From assembly GCF_000759435.1 (NCBI RefSeq), contig NZ_JRJG01000003.1:1-64000 (forward strand): DNA of 64,000 nucleotides, read 5' to 3'. Source of the stretch: Hoeflea sp. BAL378. GTDB lineage: Bacteria; Pseudomonadota; Alphaproteobacteria; Rhizobiales; Rhizobiaceae. The notes under the pieces are model-generated. The model was given only the letters and a program-made list of their open reading frames with translations. It searched no databases and was not told where the DNA came from. This document shows, piece after piece, positions 15,338 to 24,104 of the stretch. Position 1 is the stretch's first letter, and each line of letters opens with the position of its first letter. Position numbers and translations under genes: made by a program.

Positions 15338-16384
15338 ATGATGCTGAAAATGATCGGGTCCAAGCGACGAATAAAACAAGGGTTTCGACCCAGCTTGATC
15401 GGTGTCCTTTTGGCGGGCGTGATAGTGTCTGGATGTGTGACGAAGACGCTTGAGCTTGATGACCGAGGCAATATTCCTATCCCCCAAAAGACAATTGCGC
15501 AAATGCGGGAGATGGGCATGAAGCCCGCAGATCCGGTGCTGGTTCGCATCTTCAAACAGGAGAGTGAACTGGAAGTTTGGAAGCGAAACGCGACCGGCAA
15601 GTATGCGCTGATGAAGACTTATCCGATGTGCCGATGGTCGGGCGTTTTGGGCCCAAAAAAACTCGAAGGTGACCGCCAGGCACCTGAAGGTTTCTACACT
15701 GTGGGTCTAGGTGGATTGAACCCGAAGTCGCAATACTACCTTTCCTTCGATCTCGGCTATCCGAACCGGCTGGAGCGCGCAAAGGGCTACACCGGTTCGG
15801 CCCTGATGGTTCACGGAGCATGTTCTTCCTCGGGTTGTTTTGCTATTTCTGACGAGCATGTTGCGGAAGTTTACGCCCTTGTCCGGGATGCCTTGCGTGG
15901 CGGGCAACAGGCTGTCCAGGTCCAGTCGTATCCGTTTCGGATGACGCCAGAAAACCTTGCCGCGCACCGCGAAAATCCCAATTTTGAATTCTGGATGGAC
16001 CTAAAGACAGGTTATGATCGCTTTGAAGTGTTGCGCCAGCCTCCCCGTTTTCAATTCTGCGAGGGACGCTACAGGTTTGGCGAGCCCGTCAACGGCAATA
16101 TGCCCGCCGATCCGCTTGGACAATGTCCGGCCTTTGAACCGGAGATCCAGCAAGTGGCAGAGAGGTCGGTGGGGGATCTTGAGAGAATGAAAGACCTGCT
16201 CAGCGCTGGCCAGAATGTCGGCCTTGCTTATTCGGATGGGGGAATGAATCCGATCTTCCGAAAAATTCTGGCCAAGAAGGGCCCGCAATATTTGTCGGAA
16301 ATCACTTCATCGACTTCTGTACCCGTTAGTCGGCCGAAAGCAGCGCTTGCCGATCCTTTCGGTGCCGGATCGAAGGCCCGCTAA
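15338..16384 (+). CDS. YafK/DpaA-type L,D-transpeptidase-fold lipoprotein
   Basis: 348 residues. Lipoprotein signal (LAGVIVSGC) followed by a YafK-like domain: VRIFKQESELEVWKR, then GDRQAPEGFYTV, SFDLGYPN and the catalytic MVHGACSSSGCFAISDEH (Cys in SGCFA). YafK/DpaA in E. coli hydrolyses the link between Braun lipoprotein and peptidoglycan rather than making cross-links. The last about 130 residues extend beyond the core and are unassigned. It overlaps the end of the convergent DUF1624 gene by four bases. Confidence 0.85.
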   Translation: MMLKMIGSKRRIKQGFRPSLIGVLLAGVIVSGCVTKTLELDDRGNIPIPQKTIAQMREMGMKPADPVLVRIFKQESELEVWKRNATGKYALMKTYPMCRWSGVLGPKKLEGDRQAPEGFYTVGLGGLNPKSQYYLSFDLGYPNRLERAKGYTGSALMVHGACSSSGCFAISDEHVAEVYALVRDALRGGQQAVQVQSYPFRMTPENLAAHRENPNFEFWMDLKTGYDRFEVLRQPPRFQFCEGRYRFGEPVNGNMPADPLGQCPAFEPEIQQVAERSVGDLERMKDLLSAGQNVGLAYSDGGMNPIFRKILAKKGPQYLSEITSSTSVPVSRPKAALADPFGAGSKAR

Positions 16385-17094
16385 AACAGGCGCGACAGAG
16401 GAACGATGATCGCCAGCATCACGGGTTGGTGAAGCAGATAGATCGGCAGGCTGTGGCGGCCCAGCCAGCCGAGCCGTGCGAAGAAAGCGTTTTCCGCACC
16501 AGCACTGGCCATCCGGCTCTTATTGATGTTCACGACCTTGGCGAAGCTCATGCCAAGAAGTGTAATGCCTGCCCAAGGAAACACCGGAACGAAATCATTG
16601 CTGAGAGGTGGGTTGGCTGAAAGGCCGATCCAGGCTAGCCAGCGGGGATCGAAAGCAGACAGCGATAGGTACCAGGGAAGCGCCATTATCGCCAGGCCGG
16701 TAATCAGGCTGGCCGAAGCCGGGAGCCTGACAAACATCACCCCGAGGAGGCTTGCGACCGCGATCGAATGCAGGATTCCGAAGTACACAAATGCGTCGGG
16801 GAAAGTGAACCATGTTACAATGCTTATCGCCAAGGCCGCGACAACAATGATGGCCAACCGGCGGAAAAATGTCCGAGCTCTCAACTCTGTGCCATGCGCC
16901 AGAACCAGACTCACTCCTGCAAGGAACATGAAGCTCCCGGCCAGCAAACGCCCGAATGCGAGCCACAGCGGATGGAAAGCCACGCCCGATACAAATCCCG
17001 TGAATTCCAGATCCCAGACGAAATGGAAAAGAACCACGCCGGCAATTGCCGCCCCTCGTGCTGCGTCAACGGCTAGCAATCTGTTTTTTCTCAT
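16381..17094 (-). CDS. DUF1624 / heparan-alpha-glucosaminide N-acetyltransferase-like membrane protein
   Basis: 237 residues with about seven membrane segments. The N-terminus RKNRLLAVDAARGAAIAGVV is the hallmark of the DUF1624/HGSNAT acyltransferase-type family (LDxxRGxA), and the ending HSLPIYLLHQPVMLAIIVPL is also typical. These proteins are thought to transfer acyl groups across the membrane; substrate unknown. ATG 17094 is preferred; a GTG five codons upstream is possible. It is convergent with the YafK gene. Confidence 0.85.
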   Translation of the reverse strand: MRKNRLLAVDAARGAAIAGVVLFHFVWDLEFTGFVSGVAFHPLWLAFGRLLAGSFMFLAGVSLVLAHGTELRARTFFRRLAIIVVAALAISIVTWFTFPDAFVYFGILHSIAVASLLGVMFVRLPASASLITGLAIMALPWYLSLSAFDPRWLAWIGLSANPPLSNDFVPVFPWAGITLLGMSFAKVVNINKSRMASAGAENAFFARLGWLGRHSLPIYLLHQPVMLAIIVPLSRLF

Positions 17095-17349
17095 GCTGTT
17101 CACTCTCACCTTGTTCGCCGACCGTTAAGCGACGGATATTTCTGAACTCTCTCGCGCCCGCGGTGCATACATGCCAGCCCCAAGAACATTGTTTTCAGCG
17201 CCTTTCAGAACGGAGTGTCCAGCCGTTGTCCTGCCGCTGCCAGCGGCCACAGGACCCTCTCCCCCCAGCGCCATCGAAGCCCAGCAGGCAATAAGCCGTC
17301 CATTTCAACCAGCGGTGCCGCCGTATGGATGATAAACAGTCCAAACGGA

Positions 17350-17790
17350 TCAATGATCCTTTTCGTCCTGCAAGTGACGGTGATCGGTCGCACAAAGCGA
17401 ATGATCGCTCAACACCTCAATAACTCGGCAATCTGCGATCTTGCCACCTGCGCACTGCACGACCATGCGATTGAGTTCAACTTTCAGCGAGGCGAGACGT
17501 GCGAGGCGTTTCTCTATTTCTGCCAATTGAGCTTTGGCAATCGCATCGGCTGCTGCGCACGGCTGATCAGGATGGTCAGAGAGGCTGAGCAGATCGCGGA
17601 TTGCGTCAAGCGTAAAACCAAGTTCACGCGCATGTCGGACGAAGGTTAGACGGTCAAGCGCCTTACGGTTGTATAGTCTCTGGTTTCCAGCGCTACGCTC
17701 AGCCTCCGGCAACAAGCCGATTTGCTCATAATAGCGGATGGTCGGCACCTTGACCCCCGCCGCCTGCCCAAGTTTTCCAATGGTCAGCAT
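17350..17790 (-). CDS. cadR: MerR-family heavy-metal regulator (CadR/PbrR-like)
   Basis: 146 residues. MerR winged-helix start MLTIGKLGQAAGVKVPTIRY, then YEQIGLLPEAERSAGNQRLY, a coiled-coil dimer helix, and metal-binding Cys near residue 79 (QPCAAAD) and in the C-terminal loop (VVQCAGGKIADCRVIEVL), the CadR/PbrR/ZntR arrangement. A His-containing tail (ATDHRHLQDEKDH) may add metal ligands. The frame extends far upstream, but ATG 17790 gives the canonical N-terminus and leaves the operator outside the gene. It should activate the divergent P-type ATPase by untwisting the over-long promoter at 17801-17831. Confidence 0.88.
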   Translation of the reverse strand: MLTIGKLGQAAGVKVPTIRYYEQIGLLPEAERSAGNQRLYNRKALDRLTFVRHARELGFTLDAIRDLLSLSDHPDQPCAAADAIAKAQLAEIEKRLARLASLKVELNRMVVQCAGGKIADCRVIEVLSDHSLCATDHRHLQDEKDH

Positions 17791-17800
17791 AACTTTTCTC

Positions 17801-17831
17801 TTGAAGCTACAGTAGCTAGAGACATTAAAAG
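17801..17831 (+). promoter_or_regulatory. MerR-type operator/promoter for the metal ATPase
   Basis: TTGAAG (-35, 17801-17806) and an AT-rich -10 near 17825-17831 are separated by about 18-19 bp, the long spacer of MerR-regulated promoters. Between them is a perfect dyad AGCTAC-A-GTAGCT (17805-17817). The sequence resembles known CadR/PbrR operators (TTGA, central TAGTA, CTAGAG). The transcription start should fall near 17838, downstream of the in-frame GTG at 17834. Confidence 0.8.
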
Positions 17832-17884
17832 GGGTGACTGAAGATATCAAGCCCGAGAAACTCCTGTTGAGCGAAGGAAAAAAA

Positions 17885-20128
17885 ATGTCGGAAGCGGAAG
17901 CAAAAAAGGGAATCAGTTGCGACTGGACTGTATCTGGCATGGACTGCGGGTCTTGTGCGACGAAGGTCAAGGACGCCGTGGCACGCCTGCCGGGCGTTAC
18001 CGGCGTCGAGGTCGGCATTATGTCCGAACGCCTGCGCCTGACGCTGGACGAAGGTGAGACCGGCCGGGACAAGATTGAAAAAACTGTTCGGGCGCTCGGT
18101 TACGGTATCGAGCCACGCGTGGCGACGGCGGCGCCGGACGAAGCTGTCGATCCAGGTGCAAGCCTCGCCGGCCACTCCCAGGCCGGCGGCAAGGCAAAAG
18201 ATCATTCTGGTCATGGGGGTCCCGGCCACGTACACGACGATCCCGCAGATCGAGGCAAGCGGTGGTACCAGACGCCCAAGGGCAGGCTAGTGATCTTTAC
18301 CGCACTGCTTCTGATGGCGGCCTGGGGAGTGGAACTGATTGTTCCGGAGGTGGGCAACTGGGCCTTTGTCGCCGCGTGTCTGATCGGAGTTGCTCCCGTC
18401 GCCCGCCGTGCGTTTGCCGCGTTGCGCATGGGGCAGCCTTTCACCATCGAAAGCCTGATGACGGTTGCCGCTATCGGCGCACTGTTCATCAATGCGGCGG
18501 AAGAGGCGGCGCTGGTTGTTTTCCTCTTTGCAGTGGGCGAAGTCCTGGAAGGCGTGGCGGCAGGCAAGGCGCGCGACGGGATACGGGCGCTTGCCAATCT
18601 CGTCCCAAAAACGGCGCTTCTGGAGCTGGACGGCGTCACGCGCGAAGTGCCGGCAGCAAGTCTTGCTATAGGACAGATCGTGCTCGTCCGTCCCGGCGAT
18701 CGTATTCCGGCAGACGGCGAGATCACAGAAGGCACCTCCGGGGTGGACGACAGTCCGGTAACTGGTGAAAGTGTGCCGGTGAACAAAGGTCCGGGCGATC
18801 CTGTATTTGCAGGATCGATCAATACCGAAGCCGCCCTGCGGATTACCGTAACCAAAGCCGCCGAAGACAATACCATCTCACGCATCATTCGCCTCGTGGA
18901 AGAGGCCGAGGAGGCTCGCGCGCCGACCGAGCGGTTTATCGACCGCTTCAGCCGCTGGTACATGCCCGCGATCGTCACTGTCGCGGCGCTGGTCGTGCTC
19001 GTGCCGCCAATGGCTTTTGGCCAGCCTTGGGGTACCTGGGTTTACCGCGGGCTGGCGCTCTTGTTGATAGGTTGCCCCTGTGCCCTCGTGATCTCGGTTC
19101 CCGCCTCCATCGCTTCGGCACTTTCCACCGGTGCGCGGCGGGGCCTTCTCTTGAAAGGCGGCGCCGTGATTGAAGCGACTGCCAAGGTGAGCCGCGTGGC
19201 CTTCGACAAGACCGGGACGTTGACTCATGGGCGACCGGTGGTGACAGATGTCGTGACCTTGGGAAAAACAACCGAGGCCGAGCTTCTCTCTGTCGCGGCG
19301 GGCGTAGAAGGCGGCTCCAGCCATCCCTTGGCTGTCGCCATTTTGCGCAAGGCCGAGGAAGAAGGCATAGTGATCCCACCGGCACGCGATGCAAAGGCGC
19401 TGATGGGCAAGGGTGTGACCGCCACGGTAGGCGGCGCTTCCGCTTGGGTGACTTCCCCCGGATATGCCAGGGAGAACGCCGGGATTGACGAGTCCGACCT
19501 CGCCCAGACCACAACGTTTGAGGAAGAGGGCAAGACCGCTGTGGTGGTCTTCCGCGAGAAGACCCCGCTCGGCATTATCGCTGTGCGTGACGAACCGCGC
19601 TCCGATGCGCCCGAAGCGGTTCGCCAGCTGAAAGCCATCGGTATTACACCCATCATCCTGACCGGAGACAATCCGCGTACGGCAGCGGCAATAGCGCAAA
19701 ACCTGGGCATGGAATATCAGGCCGACATGATGCCCGAAGACAAGCTTAAAGCCATTCGCGACATGAGCGAACATGGCGGCGTGATGATGATCGGAGACGG
19801 CATCAATGACGCCCCAGCCCTCAAGCAGGCAAGCGTTGGCGTAGCCATGGGATCGGGGACCGATGTCGCGCTCGAAACGGCCGATGCGGCCATCCTGCGT
19901 GACCGGGTGACCGACATTCCGGCGACCATCCGGCTTACCCGTGCCGCAATGGCCAACATTCGCCAGAACGTTACCATTGCGCTCGGTCTGAAAGCGGTCT
20001 TCCTCGTGACATCCGTTTTGGGGCTGACCGGTCTCTGGATCGCGATTATGGCCGATACCGGAGCGACGGTGCTCGTCACGCTGAACGCGTTGCGGCTGCT
20101 GCGTTTCAATCCAGAGCAGGAGGCCTGA
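17885..20128 (+). CDS. zntA: Heavy-metal P1B-type ATPase (Zn/Cd/Pb exporter)
   Basis: About 747 residues. An N-terminal heavy-metal-associated domain with GMDCGSC is followed by a His-rich linker (DHSGHGGPGHVHDD), eight predicted helices, the CPCALV motif in the transport helix, phosphorylation site DKTGT, the SSHPLA motif and MVGDGIND-like MMIGDGINDAP. The CPC plus this layout is typical of P1B-2 pumps that expel Zn2+, Cd2+ and Pb2+. An in-frame GTG at 17834 exists, but it would lie upstream of the likely transcription start, so I choose ATG 17885 with GAAGGA 7 bases before it. First gene of an operon with ICMT-like, lspA, dsbB and dsbA-like genes. Confidence 0.93.
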   Translation: MSEAEAKKGISCDWTVSGMDCGSCATKVKDAVARLPGVTGVEVGIMSERLRLTLDEGETGRDKIEKTVRALGYGIEPRVATAAPDEAVDPGASLAGHSQAGGKAKDHSGHGGPGHVHDDPADRGKRWYQTPKGRLVIFTALLLMAAWGVELIVPEVGNWAFVAACLIGVAPVARRAFAALRMGQPFTIESLMTVAAIGALFINAAEEAALVVFLFAVGEVLEGVAAGKARDGIRALANLVPKTALLELDGVTREVPAASLAIGQIVLVRPGDRIPADGEITEGTSGVDDSPVTGESVPVNKGPGDPVFAGSINTEAALRITVTKAAEDNTISRIIRLVEEAEEARAPTERFIDRFSRWYMPAIVTVAALVVLVPPMAFGQPWGTWVYRGLALLLIGCPCALVISVPASIASALSTGARRGLLLKGGAVIEATAKVSRVAFDKTGTLTHGRPVVTDVVTLGKTTEAELLSVAAGVEGGSSHPLAVAILRKAEEEGIVIPPARDAKALMGKGVTATVGGASAWVTSPGYARENAGIDESDLAQTTTFEEEGKTAVVVFREKTPLGIIAVRDEPRSDAPEAVRQLKAIGITPIILTGDNPRTAAAIAQNLGMEYQADMMPEDKLKAIRDMSEHGGVMMIGDGINDAPALKQASVGVAMGSGTDVALETADAAILRDRVTDIPATIRLTRAAMANIRQNVTIALGLKAVFLVTSVLGLTGLWIAIMADTGATVLVTLNALRLLRFNPEQEA

Positions 20129-20132
20129 TATC

Positions 20133-20756
20133 ATGATTTCCAGCTTTGGTTGGTCCGTGCTGGTCCTTCTTTTTGGCTACCTTTCCCTCTTCTTCTGGGG
20201 CAGCGCGATCGCAGCACGGGCAGCGGGAAAGCCGGTATGGCTGTTTGGCCGTGCCAGGGGACGTGACCGATGGGCCGCAATGGGGTTCCGTGCGGCCTTT
20301 GTTCTGGCTTCTGTTGCGCCGCTACTTTGGTTGGTGATGCCTGTCTTGCGCGAGATGGATCCGTTCTGGAGCCGAGGCTCTACAGCAGCGCTTGGTCTGA
20401 TCGGCGTGTTCGTAGCAGGGATCGGCGCGATGCTTGCCTTCGCGGCGCAAATGTCGATGGGGAGTTCGTGGCGCGTTGGTGTAACCGAGGGAGCGACCGG
20501 CAACCTAGTCTCGGACGGACTCTATCGGTTCAGCCGCAATCCCACCTTTGTCGGTCAATTCATGCTTCTGGCCGGTATCAGTCTAGCGGTTCCAGCAATC
20601 CCGACGATTCTTGCCCCGCTGATCTTTTTCTGGTCAGCCTCGATACAGGTTCGTTCCGAGGAGGCTATACTTAGCCAAGCGTTGGGGCGGGATTATGAGC
20701 AGTATGCCGCAACTGTGCCGCGTTGGGTTAGCATGCGTCGCGGTATAAGGCCATGA
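20133..20756 (+). CDS. Isoprenylcysteine carboxyl methyltransferase-like membrane protein
   Basis: 207 residues with about five helices and the ICMT/PEMT-type C-terminal signature LVSDGLYRFSRNPTFVGQFM followed by RSEEAILSQALGRDYEQYAA. In bacteria such proteins are frequent next to heavy-metal resistance genes; the actual methyl acceptor is unknown. It starts 4 bp after the ATPase stop and overlaps lspA by four bases. Confidence 0.85.
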   Translation: MISSFGWSVLVLLFGYLSLFFWGSAIAARAAGKPVWLFGRARGRDRWAAMGFRAAFVLASVAPLLWLVMPVLREMDPFWSRGSTAALGLIGVFVAGIGAMLAFAAQMSMGSSWRVGVTEGATGNLVSDGLYRFSRNPTFVGQFMLLAGISLAVPAIPTILAPLIFFWSASIQVRSEEAILSQALGRDYEQYAATVPRWVSMRRGIRP

Positions 20757-21238
20757 ACGCTCGGTGGATGTGGGCATTGATCGGAGCCACAACAACCGCT
20801 GATCAACTGACCAAGGCGGCGGCCTTGTCGCTGCTCTTGCAGGGTAATTCAGTGGCAGTTTTGCCCGGATTGGATCTGACGCTCGGCTTTAATGAAGGGG
20901 TGAGCTTTGGTCTGTTCTCTGACCTCATGGCTGGTAAACCGCTGGTCATGGCCGCGCTGACCGGCACCTTGACCGTGGTCCTCGCCATCATGGCATTTCG
21001 GGCGCGTCACCCGGTCGAACAGATCGGATTTTCTCTGATAGTGGGTGGCGCGCTTGGCAATGTGGTTGATCGGTTGCGACAGGGCGCAGTCACTGATTTC
21101 ATAGATCTCTCTTTTCAGGGCTGGCGCTGGCCAACTTTTAACACAGCCGATATTGCGATTACGTTTGGTGCTCTGTTTATCGTGTTCGCCACATTCGCTT
21201 CACACCGATCCAAGGACACCGTCGTTGACCAATCCTGA
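20753..21238 (+). CDS. lspA: Lipoprotein signal peptidase (signal peptidase II), first copy
   Basis: 161 residues, four helices. The aspartyl protease sites are visible: Asp in GNVVDRLRQGAVTDFIDL and Asp in FNTADIAITFG. It also has the conserved DQLTK near the N-terminus and GFNEGVSFGLF. It cleaves prolipoproteins after lipid modification at the inner membrane. An accessory LspA downstream of a metal ATPase is known from lead-resistance loci (pbrC-type fusions and neighbours). Overlaps the genes on both sides. Confidence 0.92.
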   Translation: MNARWMWALIGATTTADQLTKAAALSLLLQGNSVAVLPGLDLTLGFNEGVSFGLFSDLMAGKPLVMAALTGTLTVVLAIMAFRARHPVEQIGFSLIVGGALGNVVDRLRQGAVTDFIDLSFQGWRWPTFNTADIAITFGALFIVFATFASHRSKDTVVDQS

Positions 21239-21662
21239 CCCTCAATCATTGTCCGGCGAGGATATGCCCTTGCTGGCGGCGTTCGTAATCGCTCTGGCCG
21301 CAACACTTGGCGCTCTCTTCATTGGGGAAGTGCTCGAACAGATGCCCTGTACTCTTTGCTGGTACCAACGCATTGCCATGTTTCCCCTGGTGCCCATCGT
21401 CGGCCTTTCGATCTGGCGCGCCGACGGCATGGCCCGACCCTACGGCCTGCCGTTGGCAGCGGCCGGCCTGATGTTGGCGGGTTGGCATTCCGGCCTTTAC
21501 TCCGGCTGGATCCAAGAGGCTGTCACGCCTTGTGCAAAAGCCGGGCCGTCCTGCACCGATCAGGCCCAGACTATCCTTGGCCTGCCCATTCCCTATCTAT
21601 CCCTGATCGCCTTTGGAGCGATCCTCAGTTGCCTTGTTCTATCGAAAGGAAGACGCGCATGA
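21225..21662 (+). CDS. dsbB: DsbB-like disulfide bond formation protein
   Basis: 145 residues, four helices. First redox pair CTLC in EQMPCTLCWYQRIAMFPL, second pair Cys in VTPCAKAGPSC, both typical of DsbB, which reoxidises DsbA and passes electrons to quinone. I use TTG 21225 because AAGGA lies 8 bases upstream and it overlaps the lspA end; ATG 21264 is the alternative shorter start. Ends with an ATGA overlap with the following DsbA-like gene, its likely partner. Confidence 0.88.
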   Translation: MTNPDPQSLSGEDMPLLAAFVIALAATLGALFIGEVLEQMPCTLCWYQRIAMFPLVPIVGLSIWRADGMARPYGLPLAAAGLMLAGWHSGLYSGWIQEAVTPCAKAGPSCTDQAQTILGLPIPYLSLIAFGAILSCLVLSKGRRA

Positions 21663-22312
21663 ACAGACGCACTCTCTTGATCGGAGCTTCGGCTCTCGGG
21701 CTAGCCGCTTTCGGAGGCGGTGCCTTCTTCCTGACCCGGCGCCAACAATTGACCGAGGCCGAGGCAGTAACCCCGGCAGTTGATGAGGCGCAGTTGATTC
21801 GAGATTATTCGCCAAGCTTCGGCCCCGATGAGGCTCCGGTCACCCTTGTTGAATTTTTTGATCCCTCCTGCGAGGCCTGCAGGGCCTTTCATCCGGCAGT
21901 TCAGGCAATACGCGAAGAGTTCCCGGAGCAGGTGCGCGTAGTCATGCGCTACACTGTGTTCCATGAAGGATCGGACGAGGCGGTACGTATCCTGGAGACC
22001 GCACGAATGCAGGACAAGTTTGAACCTGTGCTCAATGCCATCCTGAAGCAGCAACCAGCATGGGCTGTGCACGGTGCACCGCGTATGGACTTGGCCTGGC
22101 AGATCGCGGCGGCTGCCGGTCTTGATCTGGAACGGGCCAAGAGCGACAGGTTGTTTCCCGGAATTACAGCAATTCTGAACCAGGATAAGGCAGATGTCGA
22201 AGCGGTGGGTATCCGTCAGACTCCCACCTTTTTTCTAAACGGGCGCGAACTGTCGGAACCCAGTTTGGACGGCCTCATAGCCGAAGTCCGCAGCGCGGTC
22301 GAGAATTCGTGA
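21659..22312 (+). CDS. DsbA-family thiol:disulfide oxidoreductase
   Basis: 217 residues. The Tat-like N-terminus (NRRTLLIGASALGLAAFGGG) is followed by a DsbA-type thioredoxin fold: VTLVEFFDPSCEACRAFHPA with active-site CEAC, and the cis-Pro loop RQTPTFFLNGREL. Probably oxidises periplasmic thiols with the adjacent DsbB. The start overlaps the dsbB stop and has AAGGAAG upstream. Related to the second DsbA-like protein at 42550. Confidence 0.9.
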   Translation: MNRRTLLIGASALGLAAFGGGAFFLTRRQQLTEAEAVTPAVDEAQLIRDYSPSFGPDEAPVTLVEFFDPSCEACRAFHPAVQAIREEFPEQVRVVMRYTVFHEGSDEAVRILETARMQDKFEPVLNAILKQQPAWAVHGAPRMDLAWQIAAAAGLDLERAKSDRLFPGITAILNQDKADVEAVGIRQTPTFFLNGRELSEPSLDGLIAEVRSAVENS

Positions 22313-22319
22313 GGGTTCA

Positions 22320-22778
22320 TCAAGGCCGATTGGCATAGGATTCGAAAAGGGCGAGTGTCTGCTCGCTGACATGATGTTCAATCCCCTCGGCATCACGCTC
22401 CGCCGTTTCGGGGTCAAGTCCGAGACGGATCAGGAACCGCAATACGATCTCGTGGCGACGGCGGCATTCTAGGGCAAGTGCGCTGCCTTCGCTGGTCAGG
22501 AAAACCGAGCGATACTTGGCGCGGGTGATCAGGCCCTCGCGGGCAAGCCGGTCGAGTGTCTTTGTCACCGTAGGCACCCGCACGCCCAACCGTGCGGCAA
22601 TATCGACCGGTCGGGCCTCGCCTTGCTCCTGGATCAGGTCCGCAATCAGTTCGACATAGTCTTCGGCCAACTCGTTACGCCGCGCCTCGCGTACGCCCTG
22701 AAAGACCTCAGCCCTGGCATCTGCGGAGCGCTCATCGGTCACGTTGGGAGCTGCTGGTGATAGGTCATGCTTCATCAT
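22320..22778 (-). CDS. mntR: DtxR-family manganese-responsive regulator MntR
   Basis: 152 residues. Winged helix (VDIAARLGVRVPTVTKTLDR, LAREGLITRAKYRSVFLTSE) and metal-binding dimer domain (RRRHEIVLRFL, EGIEHHVSEQTL), typical of MntR. With Mn2+ bound it should repress manganese import. The frame opens at a TTG at 22808, but MMKHDLS at 22778 is the better start. No mntH lies here; the divergent neighbour is a multicopper oxidase followed by a ZIP transporter, which could be its target. Confidence 0.88.
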   Translation of the reverse strand: MMKHDLSPAAPNVTDERSADARAEVFQGVREARRNELAEDYVELIADLIQEQGEARPVDIAARLGVRVPTVTKTLDRLAREGLITRAKYRSVFLTSEGSALALECRRRHEIVLRFLIRLGLDPETAERDAEGIEHHVSEQTLALFESYANRP

Positions 22779-22828
22779 TCCGGCATGTTGCACAGCGTGG
22801 CTTGACAAGTAAATGCGCCGTGTGAAAA

Positions 22829-22844
22829 GTTAGCACAGACTAAC
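22829..22844. promoter_or_regulatory. Inverted repeat between mntR and the multicopper oxidase
   Basis: GTTAG (22829-22833), six-base spacer CACAGA, CTAAC (22840-22844). It sits in the short divergent region, a plausible site for MntR or another dimeric regulator. Assignment is by position and symmetry only. Confidence 0.4.
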
Positions 22845-22895
22845 TATGTGCGCCGAGACTTCACGCGCGACGCTCTCACCGGAAAGCCTTGACCC

Positions 22896-24104
22896 ATGCC
22901 CAACAATGTACCCGACCATATGCGCGCCAAGGGGACCGCGTTGGAACTGTCGCGGCCGATCTCCTCAGCTGGGGAGACCGCATTTCCGATTGACCCGTCT
23001 CGTCGCGCTTTGCTTATCGGTGGCTTTGCCACTGCCAGCGGCGCCGCCATAATGGCAAGTGGCGCAAAGTCGCAGACCGTGCCCAACCCAATGGAAGGGC
23101 ACGACATGTCGGCCATGCAAGCTGATCCCTATGCTGCGCCGATGCCGGGCATGGCCCACGGCAACATGACGATGGTTGGCTTGGTTGATCACGCCAAAAA
23201 CGGCTTCGACCCGACCGCAATGCTGACAGACTGGGAGACGGGGCGGACTGAATTTCTACCCGATGGCCGGACGTTGCGCACTTTCGAAGTCGACGCCATC
23301 GATAGGGAAATAGAAATCGCCCCCGGGATTTTCTTCCCCGCGTGGACCTTCAATGGCCGCGTTCCGGGTCCAGCCCTGAGGGCAAAAGAAGGCGAACGGT
23401 TGCGAATCATTTTCCGCAACTTTGGCTCACATCCCCATTCCATGCATTTTCACGGCATCCATTCGGCGCGGATGGACGGGGTTCCCGGCGCCGGATTGAT
23501 CGGGCCCGGCGAGGAATTCATCTACGAGTTCGACGCCAAGCCATTCGGTTGTCACCTCTATCATTGCCACGCGTTGCCACTGAAGCGGCACATGCACAAA
23601 GGCATGTATGGCCTGTTCGTCATCGATCCTGACCCGGCCTTGCACCCCGAGCATGCGGCAGTGGCCGCCTCTCGCCTGCTCGGAAGCCCCGAGAATGCCG
23701 AATGGCAGGAGATGGCGATGGTGATGAATGCCTTCGACACCAATTTTGACGGCGGCAACGAGGTCTATGCCTGCAATACCGTGGGCCAAGCCTATATGAA
23801 CACGCCGATCCGCATCGACAAGTCGCGCCCGATCCGAATCTACCTCCTGAATGTAACGGAATTCGACCCGATCAACTCCTTCCATCTGCACGCGAATTTC
23901 TTTGACTATTACGACACAGGAACCACCCTGACGCCGGCCCAGCGCACAGTCGATGTGATCATGCAGTGCCAGGCGCAGCGTGGAATCCTGGAGTTCAGTT
24001 TCGCCGAGCACGAACCCGGCATGTACATGTTTCATGCACATCAGTCCGAGTTCACCGAACTGGGCTGGATCGGCATGTTCGACGTACAGGAGCCTGCAGC
24101 ATGA
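22896..24104 (+). CDS. Multicopper oxidase
   Basis: 402 residues. The Tat-type segment PSRRALLIGGFATASGAAIM begins about residue 35 and is followed by a Met/His-rich stretch (MEGHDMSAM, MPGMAHGNMTM). The cupredoxin domains carry the four copper-binding His motifs: HSMHFHG, CHLYHCHALPL, FHLHANF and MFHAHQSEF. Type 1/trinuclear ligands are therefore present, though the last motif lacks the usual HCHIxxHxxxG(M/L) form. Likely a periplasmic metal or cuprous oxidase. The stop overlaps the start of a ZIP transporter (ATGA), suggesting that oxidation and uptake of the same metal are coupled. Confidence 0.85.
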   Translation: MPNNVPDHMRAKGTALELSRPISSAGETAFPIDPSRRALLIGGFATASGAAIMASGAKSQTVPNPMEGHDMSAMQADPYAAPMPGMAHGNMTMVGLVDHAKNGFDPTAMLTDWETGRTEFLPDGRTLRTFEVDAIDREIEIAPGIFFPAWTFNGRVPGPALRAKEGERLRIIFRNFGSHPHSMHFHGIHSARMDGVPGAGLIGPGEEFIYEFDAKPFGCHLYHCHALPLKRHMHKGMYGLFVIDPDPALHPEHAAVAASRLLGSPENAEWQEMAMVMNAFDTNFDGGNEVYACNTVGQAYMNTPIRIDKSRPIRIYLLNVTEFDPINSFHLHANFFDYYDTGTTLTPAQRTVDVIMQCQAQRGILEFSFAEHEPGMYMFHAHQSEFTELGWIGMFDVQEPAA

